A stretch of DNA of 64,000 nucleotides from Actinomortierella ambigua (Eukaryota > Mortierellomycota > Mortierellomycetes > Mortierellales > Mortierellaceae). The notes under the pieces are model-generated. The model ran no database searches. It saw only the letters and a list, made by a program, of their open reading frames with translations, and was not told the origin of the DNA. This document shows, piece by piece, positions 57,213 to 64,000 of this stretch. The position numbers were made by a program, and so were the translations under genes. Within the stretch, counting starts at the first letter, position 1, and each line of letters opens with the position of its first letter. The stretch spans positions 62,001 through 126,000 of the forward strand of contig JAAAJB010000008.1 in NCBI GenBank assembly GCA_016098155.1, in the 5' to 3' direction.

Positions 57213-57813
57213 AGAGAGAGTGTGTGTGTATGTATGTGTGTATGAGAGAGAGAGATCTCAACAGGGCAACAAACAAAAAACACCCTCACTCTTGTCTACC
57301 ATTTGATCACAGAAGGACGCGTCATGCAGCAGCAGGGGGTGATGGACAGATCAACTTTGCGATTGTGCTCATGTTGCGGTTTCTTGTCCGTTTCTGTACG
57401 AAAAGTCAAATTTCTTGGAACTTCTTATGAAAGCTGCACCGCCCATAGTGTAGTTCCCCATCCACACTCTCCAGCCTCGTTCACCTGCGCCAATCGACCT
57501 AATTTGATTGCCATACCTCCAATATACAGGGTCGACCCTGCTGTGTTCGCTGTACTCCCGTCCTCTAATTGTGAACATGCGAGATAACGGGCGAGTCCAT
57601 CTCATTTTTCGTCGCGCTCTCCGAAACTGTATTGAGGATTTGAGGTTGATTCGTGAAATGAACAGTTGTGTGGTTGTGCAGGGGTGCTGTGCAGTCTTCT
57701 ACATTGCTTGGAATCAATTTTTCTTGCCGCCTGTTTTCTCGCCTGGTCTTTCATAATCACCCATTTGAAAGCCCTGCACAATATCTTCTTATCCCAGCAC
57801 AAAGAGATGTCAA

Positions 57814-57839
57814 TTTTTTTTTTTTTTTTTTTTTTTTTT
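57814..57839. repeat. T(26) homopolymer
   Basis: A 26-base thymine run in the gene-poor region. It could be the remnant of a poly-A tail on the minus strand, but no adjacent retroelement was recognised. Confidence 0.9.
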
Positions 57840-59045
57840 GCCTTATCTACTTGGAAAGACAAGAGTTTCGAAACAAACAGCGAATTGAATCAAGCAAGAG
57901 GCGGCACACGCCGTGTTAATGTGGATGATACGAGGGCATCTTTTCATTTAGGGTACGAGCTTACCACAGAGGGCCAGTAAGCTCTCATTGTTGCCTAGAG
58001 TGGGTGCTGATGCTCACATAGGCTCTACCCTCAGTCCAATACTCTCTTTCTCTCTTCTCTCCCTATCCGTCCGTCCGCTGCTCCACCTTTTTGGCATCAA
58101 GCCCCTCCTCTTCTCCCGATGGCAGCCTGAAAGAGATACAGTACTTTTGCTCTTTAGCCTTTTTTTCAATCACCGTCGTCCCACCCGTGGTGTGTCTGGC
58201 AAAGGAGAAAAAAAAAAGTGGAGTCGGCAAGAGCTGGAAGCGAACGGGCCTTCAACTAAGTAGACTGGGGGCACCAAAGTCAGAAGCGAAGGAGATTGGT
58301 TGTTTGTTAACGACCCATATACCTCTCACAAGATAACCCCGCTATCGTTGGCAGACCCCATGTCAAGTCAAGGATCGCGGACAACTGTAGCTTATTTTTA
58401 TGTCCACGGACACAGCTCTTCGCCGTATGAGGGAGTCTACTGGCGCCAACGTGCATCCTGCAAACTCCATAGAACGAGGTCTTGCTTTTAACGTGAATAC
58501 AAAGGAGGATAGGATCCCGCGCCGTATATTTACGCTGCCTTGCTCGGATTCAGTTTGGATGGAGAGATGAGGAAATTGGGGGGGTTCCGATCAGCTTCCC
58601 TCTTTACAAACGCGTAAAAGATTGTTGAGCACTGAGCAAAGGGCTACTTTCATAGTGTATTCTTGTCCAAGGGTGTGGTCGACGAATTCTAGGGTGCTTC
58701 TAGCCCCTTTCCTCTAGGCCGTGAACGATGTTTTTGACAATATGCTCGCAAGAACCTTTCGCCTCTACTTGGAGCGAACGCACAAGCCTGGGCCTGAGAC
58801 CACGAGAGTGAAGATGGAGTGGGTGGTGTGTGTTTGTCTTTCCAGTTGCATCCAAACCGTCAATGTTTATGGTTGCACAGAGTTTGCAGGCCAATGAAGA
58901 AAACAGGGAATGCTTTTGGTTGGATTCTCCTCTCTCTTATCCATCCACATCTCCATCGATGACTCGCGCATAGAGGGAGATCAGAAGGTTGGAAGGCTGT
59001 GGGGATTCAACGTAAGCATTGGCCATGCTCGCTCAACTTGACAAG

Positions 59046-59093
59046 TCGTGTGCATTCAAGAGAGAAGAGTCGTGTGCATGCAAGAGAGAAGAG
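59046..59093. repeat. 24-bp tandem duplication
   Basis: Two adjacent copies of a 24-bp unit beginning TCGTGTGCAT and ending AGAGAGAAGAG, differing at one base (T versus G). Confidence 0.85.
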
Positions 59094-59939
59094 CTGATTA
59101 GGACCGAGATGGCTACCCTTGGTGTAGAAACTATTTCTTACCCAATTCCTTTAAGGAAACCTCAAGCAGACTGAAGGTAAGGCAGGATGAAGACAAGTTG
59201 GGGAGTGAGACAAGCACAATACACACTCAACTTGAAGACAGCACACAAGATAAAACACACAACACATGCACACTCGCACACTCACACATTCACGCGCATT
59301 ATCAACACATGCACATACATACAGACGAGGAGGGTGGTCTCTGAGAGAACGAACGGGTTGCGAGAAAGAAAGCTAGGCACAGCAGCGGCAGTGCCGAGGG
59401 GCATAATCAGTGGGTGTACACCGCAATCATCCACCCTTTCTCGCCTCACCCACCTCGGAGTAACTGACAGCTGCCAAATGTGCTAAGAGCGTGGGGATAC
59501 ATTTGGACAAAGATGTTCTGACGATCTTTCAAAAAGTTGTAGGCGAGTGCTTTGTTGTTGCCGCGCTCTGGGCTATTAAGTGTTCGCTGCATCATGGAAT
59601 AACCTTCAGGTACACTTTACATTTGCAATCTGGACAAAAAGAAGGGGAAGGGGGTACAGGCATTCAGTACCCGCTACTGCATGGAGACCTCTTGCACACG
59701 GGGCATTGGGCGAAGTTGAGGGGAGGAGAGGCAATAGAGCTTTGGTCTCCATGGTGAAAATAAAGAGCAGAGCTGATTGAATTGCATCGTACTTTATCCA
59801 CAACAAAATTCCCCAGTTCTTCTCTCTTGCCTTGATTTTTTTCCCTCTCTTTTCTTCTTTTCTCTCTTTCTTTCTTTTTCTCTCTTTCTCTCCCTCCCTC
59901 CCTCTCGGTAACGCCTTTCGTTTTCTCACACACGCGACG

Positions 59940-59941
<2 letters not shown>

Positions 59942-59973
<32 letters not shown>
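59942..59973. repeat. (CT)n microsatellite in the leader of the pseudokinase gene
   Basis: A CT dinucleotide run within a longer pyrimidine-rich stretch from about 59815 to 60060, just upstream of the ATG at 60178. It fits the pyrimidine-rich leaders seen at other genes here. Confidence 0.85.
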
Positions 59974-59976
<3 letters not shown>

Positions 59977-60177
59977 GACCTGCCTACTCTTCACCGTCGC
60001 ACCTTCTCCTTCGCCTGTATCATATCCCTCTTTCCCACAATTTCTTGTACCTTACACGCACACTGCCCGTTTTAATTTTTTTTTTTTTTTTGCAGTTGTA
60101 GATAATTCTTCCCCCCTTCCCCCTTTTCCTCCCTCTTGCCCAACAACTCGTCCGAGCTCGACTCTTTCCCATACAAC

Positions 60178-63100
60178 ATGTTTGCCCCTAACGGAATCAT
60201 GCCCATGATTCAAAGGCCTCCTTTGGATGATTCCTCGTCTGCCAGCTCCGTCAAGAGCGGCAAGTCCGGCAAGTCCGGCAAATCCCTGTCCAATATCTTT
60301 AGCAAAGACAACAACAGCAGCGAAAAAGGCGATGAAAAAAGCCTTCACCACAGCAATAGTGTCCGGAGTGGCAGCATCTCGTCAGCACATAACCAACCGA
60401 CATCGGCATCCAACATTTCATACCACTCACGCAGCATTGACGCCGTCTATGAAGAACCAGAATACGACCAATTTGGCTACGACCCGCGGTCCCCACAAAG
60501 GCAGGTGGATCAAGAACAACACCGCTCCAGTCTGCAGTGGCTCCAGCAAACTTGTCGGCCCGTGTTCCTGAAAGAGCTTGAAAAGCTAAGCTCAGTTCCT
60601 GTTCCGATCACGAGTTTGAATGCTCAACACCCAAGTATGATTGGTGGAAGCATGCAAGTCCAGGTGGCCAGTTGGAAACAGTCAAAGGTCCAGATCCTGC
60701 CTATCGAGCGCTGGGGTAACCCTCAGGACGTGCTTTTGGAGGTAAGATACACACCCCGGCGGGGCCTATCGATGGTCCTGAGTGGCCTTAGCCCTGGCAC
60801 AGCATGAGGCTCTGTCTATCTACCTCTGTTGAGTGGGACTAAAGAAACGAGGAACGATTTTCCTTCCCCTGCCTGCACTGCACACCCTCCCTCATGTTGT
60901 CCACTTCACCCAACCAATCCTTTGGTTGCTCTTGCTCTTTTTCAGTTCGTTTCTCGACCTACTTTGTGCTCTCCATGGGCACACGAGCTTTTTTATTTTT
61001 CCCTCAAAGGAGCTACGTCCATCTTGACATCTCGGTGCCGTTAGCAAACCGTGTCTGAAGGTGGATATCCTCAGGCGAGGCGACACTCCTCTGTCTTCTC
61101 CCCACTCCCCTTTCCCTTCCACTTTCTCATTCGGTGTTCTCACCTTGGACCGAGCAGCACCGATGCTAGGTACCTTTCATTTTGTACCCTTACCGATGCC
61201 ACACATGCTTCTAGTCTTTTGTGTTGTGTCTCCCTTCTTCTCTACACAACTGTGCCCCTTCCTGCCCGTCTCCCTCTCATTTTCTCAAAGTCTAAAATGG
61301 GAGGACAACAACACAACGCCCTGTTGCAGTCAGTTCGAAAATCTAGTCGCATTTTGTGTTTGTAAACAAGACTGAGTTGTCCTGCAGGTTGACTGGCTGG
61401 AGTGTGTATCCAATCCTGTGTGATTCATCACTGTGCAAACATTGAAGAGGAACACAGTGTGTGATGTCGTCCTGGTCACCAGAGCCTTCTCTTTGTTCGT
61501 TTGTTCGACCAGGTTCTCGCTGCTCTGACGACAAACAACAACAACAAAGCACTGCAGCCTGCACAACAGTCGCAGGTTTGTGATGTAGGGATGTAGGGAT
61601 GTAGGGATGTAGGACGTGAGAAAGCAGGCAGATAGACCTGCGCTCATTTTACACACAATGAACGAGCCATGAGATACATTGCAGGAAATGAGAGTGACAA
61701 GGACGAAACGCCCTTCTCTCTTCTATTTGCACAGCAACAACACAACAGTACAACACAACACACACCGGCCGAAGACTTTGGGGCTGGATCATCCTCGCAT
61801 CATCGTTATCGCGCAACTAATGCCCAATCAGTTGTTGCCCCTCTTTCCCCAGGAGGGATAGAGAGAGGGATTGGATGAGTGGGTAGACATGTGTTTGTCC
61901 AATGCGTGACTCCATGTACGGGAGGGGTACAATGGGTCTTCTGGCTCTGCATTGTGAGGGAAGGGGTGGGAAGGTGGGGGGTCGGTGTTGCAAAGCCGAC
62001 GTGCTTTGTGGGATTTGCGCATGGTTTGTTCAGAGTTCCGGTTGTCCAGAGTTTATCCAACGCGGCAGGTGATCGAGATGGTTTGGGGTCTATCGTGTCC
62101 AAACAGACGACGATGTGTCTTTTGTGGTCGATGGATTCTACTCTCTCTACCACCCTCACCTGACAATTGTTGTTTCCCCCACAACGCAGTGGTTCGTGTG
62201 GATGACACCAGCCGCCTACGCCACGGTTCCATCCACCATTCCTTGGTGTCACACTTTGTTTTTCAAAAAGTCTTGGTTGACAGAAGACCGGGCGCTCCCA
62301 CCTACGCACCTATGGGATAAACCTCTTGCCCAAGAAGCTCACTCTTCTCGTCATCTATAACCCTTTTCATTTGCACAACAATAACTTTTTGAGTTGAGTG
62401 GAACAAAACAAGCTCTCAACAGCACTTTTTTTTTGTCGTGTGCGCTGACTTGTCTTATGGTTTTCCTATGTCCAACAATAACAAAACATATTAGATTCAA
62501 AACTTGCATCGCCTCCGCAAATGCCGAAACATCATTCAATTGTACGGTTATCTCCCCAACTCGAACCCCAGCATTGGCCAGGTCCCCGCACTGCTGCTGC
62601 AACAACCCAGCTATGGCTCTCTGCGCGAGTTCTTGAACCACCACTTTGCCTCGCTGCAGTGGCCCGAAAAGTACAAGATTGGTCTCGACATCGCCCAAGG
62701 TCTGCGGTTCCTCATCGCGCAAAACGTGCCGTGCGAACTCAACTCGGGCAACATTCTGATCGATGCCGAGGGCGCGGGAGTGCTGACGGGATTCGGTGTT
62801 CCCGGTGGTATGGTCACCTCGGCCCCTTGTCAGATGACGTTCCAGCCCTCGTCGGCATCAATGGTGGTCTACATGGCGCCCGAGCGGCTGCAAGGACGCG
62901 AGTACTCGTACGATTGGTCGGTCTATTCGCTGGGTGTCCTGCTTTGGGAGCTGTCATCGGGCAAGATGCCCTTTGACGAGATCATTGCCCGCGCCGAGGC
63001 GGGCCCGCGTCTGGCAAAGAGCATGGAGCAGCTGTCGTCGGCGATTGTCAAGGGCCTGCGCGAGGAAACGGTCGCGGATACGCCCGAGATTTACGAGCAG

Positions 63101-64000
63101 CTGTTCAAGATGTGCTGGGCTGGAGAGGCAGAAGCCCGTCCGCCGCTGGATGTCGTCGAAGAGACTCTACAGATGCTCGTTGTGGTCGAACCTATGGACA
63201 TGCTTCTTCTCTCGGAGGACATTAGCCTTCCTGGCTCGACCGTCGGTATGTTTGTGTAGCTTTTTAACACCTCCATCTCTCTCACCCTCTCTCTCTCAGA
63301 CTCCTCGTTCGCCCGCCCTCTCATTCGCGGCCACCCACTTGAGCACACACGCCCTATATTTTCTTCTTGCCTTTGAGGGAAGGGAACAAACTTGAGGAAA
63401 AAAGAGTTGTTTTGTTTCCCTCGTGGCTCACAGTCTTTGTTGTGGTGACACCAAAACAGAAATGAAAGAGAGATTCTGTCTCCTCTCTCCTTTCCCCTCT
63501 CCTCGGTTGAAAAAGCGCTAACCTGTCTGCCCCTCCCCCTTTCCCTCCGCTCTCATCAATCTCCCCTCCCTCCTCGCATCTTCCTCCCCCATCTCTGGTA
63601 CTTGCTTACTATAAAAAAAAATGATTTCCAGTTTCGGAGAACATCGATACAGACTCTATCAACGGTGCTACTCGGTCCAACAGCTTGAGGTCTCTGTCCC
63701 CTGTCCCTAGCCATCTTGGTAGCTCGTCGTCCTTTGCTCGTCCAAAAACGCTCCACCAGGCGGTGGCAGCTTCGAATGCAGACATGACGGAATGGTACAT
63801 TCTCTCTGGCCACGATGTGAACGGGTATGCACTGGTGCCAACATTCTCTCAAGAGTGCGAGATCACACCGCTGCATGCGTGTCTGGCACATTTCCTACCA
63901 CAATCGTTGCCAATTCTAAGAGAGCTATTGGAGAACGATGCCGATCCACGGCTGTTGGTCCAACGGTCCCAACAAAACTGTCTACATGTGTTGATGGATC
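60178..64000 (+). CDS. Pseudokinase-ankyrin protein, partial at the right edge
   Basis: Exons supported: 60178-60741 (starts MFAPNGIMPMIQRPPLDD), 62495-63245 (kinase-like), and 63632 to the window edge (V completed across the junction, then SENIDTDSINGATRS). The kinase-like part has NIIQLYGYLP, YGSLREFLN, DIAQGLRFL, VYMAPERLQG and WSVYSLGVLLWEL. The catalytic loop HRD motif is replaced by PCELNSGNIL, and the DFG motif reads GFG. No Gly loop or VAIK Lys was found, so it is probably a catalytically dead scaffold. The last exon has ankyrin-like text (ITPLHACLAHFLPQ, LRELLENDADPRLL). An exon near 62189-62267 (VRVDDTSRLRHGSIHHSLVS) is likely, but its splice sites are unresolved. The gene continues beyond the window. 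Confidence 0.7.
61582..61613. repeat. (GATGTAGG)4 tandem repeat
   Basis: Four perfect 8-bp units inside the long gap between the first and kinase exons of the pseudokinase gene. Confidence 0.9.

Larger units (their letters stand above)
54777..60177. other. Gene-poor region rich in simple repeats
   Basis: About 5.4 kb without a gene I can support. Open frames are short, unrelated to known families and often end in repeats. It contains a G-quadruplex motif (55524-55546), a 14-bp palindrome CAGGGTCGACCCTG (57528-57541), GA and T runs near 57174 and 57814, a 24-bp tandem duplication (59046-59093) and a CT run at 59942-59973. The last ~300 nt are the C/T-rich leader of the pseudokinase gene. Confidence 0.55.

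Noticed and set aside
57528..57541. Perfect palindrome CAGGGTCGACCCTG as a regulatory or recombination site
   Set aside because: Only one copy, no neighbouring gene or second site; a 14-bp palindrome alone is weak evidence.
1..64000. CRISPR array or prokaryotic-type system
   Set aside because: No regular spacer-repeat pattern; introns and gene content are clearly eukaryotic.

Overview
This window looks like nuclear DNA of a filamentous fungus. Most genes are split by short GT..AG introns (mostly about 80-300 nt). Promoters often have a pyrimidine-rich leader between a TATA-like box and the ATG. Proteins carry long Gln, Ser, Pro or Thr tracts, and the gene set (Dsc/Tul1 E3 ligase, Mrn1-type RRM protein, secreted subtilases with PA domains, kelch membrane protein, kinase-Sel1 fusion) is fungal. 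My best guess is an early-diverging Mucoromycota lineage near Mortierellaceae. That is inference from style and gene content, not a database match. No tRNA, rRNA or CRISPR array was recognised.

Layout. 0-8.5 kb: a carnitine acyltransferase first exon with no visible continuation (-), a P-loop polynucleotide-kinase-like gene (+), a kelch membrane protein (-) and a small secreted protein (-). 8.5-13.1 kb: a secreted S8 subtilase (-), forming one arm of a large inverted duplication whose partner is at 39.6-44.3 kb (+). 15.8-32.6 kb: a dense block with a four-RRM RNA-binding protein (+), an F-box/ankyrin protein (-), the NEDD8-conjugating enzyme UBC12 (+), peroxisomal 2,4-dienoyl-CoA reductase (+), a SET-domain protein (+), NHP2 (-) and CDC73 (+).

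32.6-39.6 kb: a degraded TOG-domain fragment, an acidic ORF, a protein kinase-Sel1 fusion with no visible start, the eight-exon membrane RING E3 ligase Dsc1/Tul1, and a second fragmentary region. 44.5-54.8 kb (all -): a very long SAM methyltransferase with an N-myristoylation-like start, a secreted 5'-nucleotidase and deoxyhypusine hydroxylase. 54.8-60.2 kb: gene-poor and rich in simple repeats. 60.2 kb to the right edge: a pseudokinase-ankyrin gene cut by the window end.

Functional links. F-box/ankyrin and UBC12 are divergent neighbours and both act in cullin-RING ubiquitination. NHP2 and CDC73 share a roughly 200-bp head-to-head promoter. The reductase carries a peroxisomal PTS1 (AKL). The two subtilases, the small secreted protein, the kelch protein and the nucleotidase are predicted cell-surface or secreted products. 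The most unusual structures are the outward-facing inverted duplication of a complete subtilase gene and the fragment-rich segment beside its right arm.
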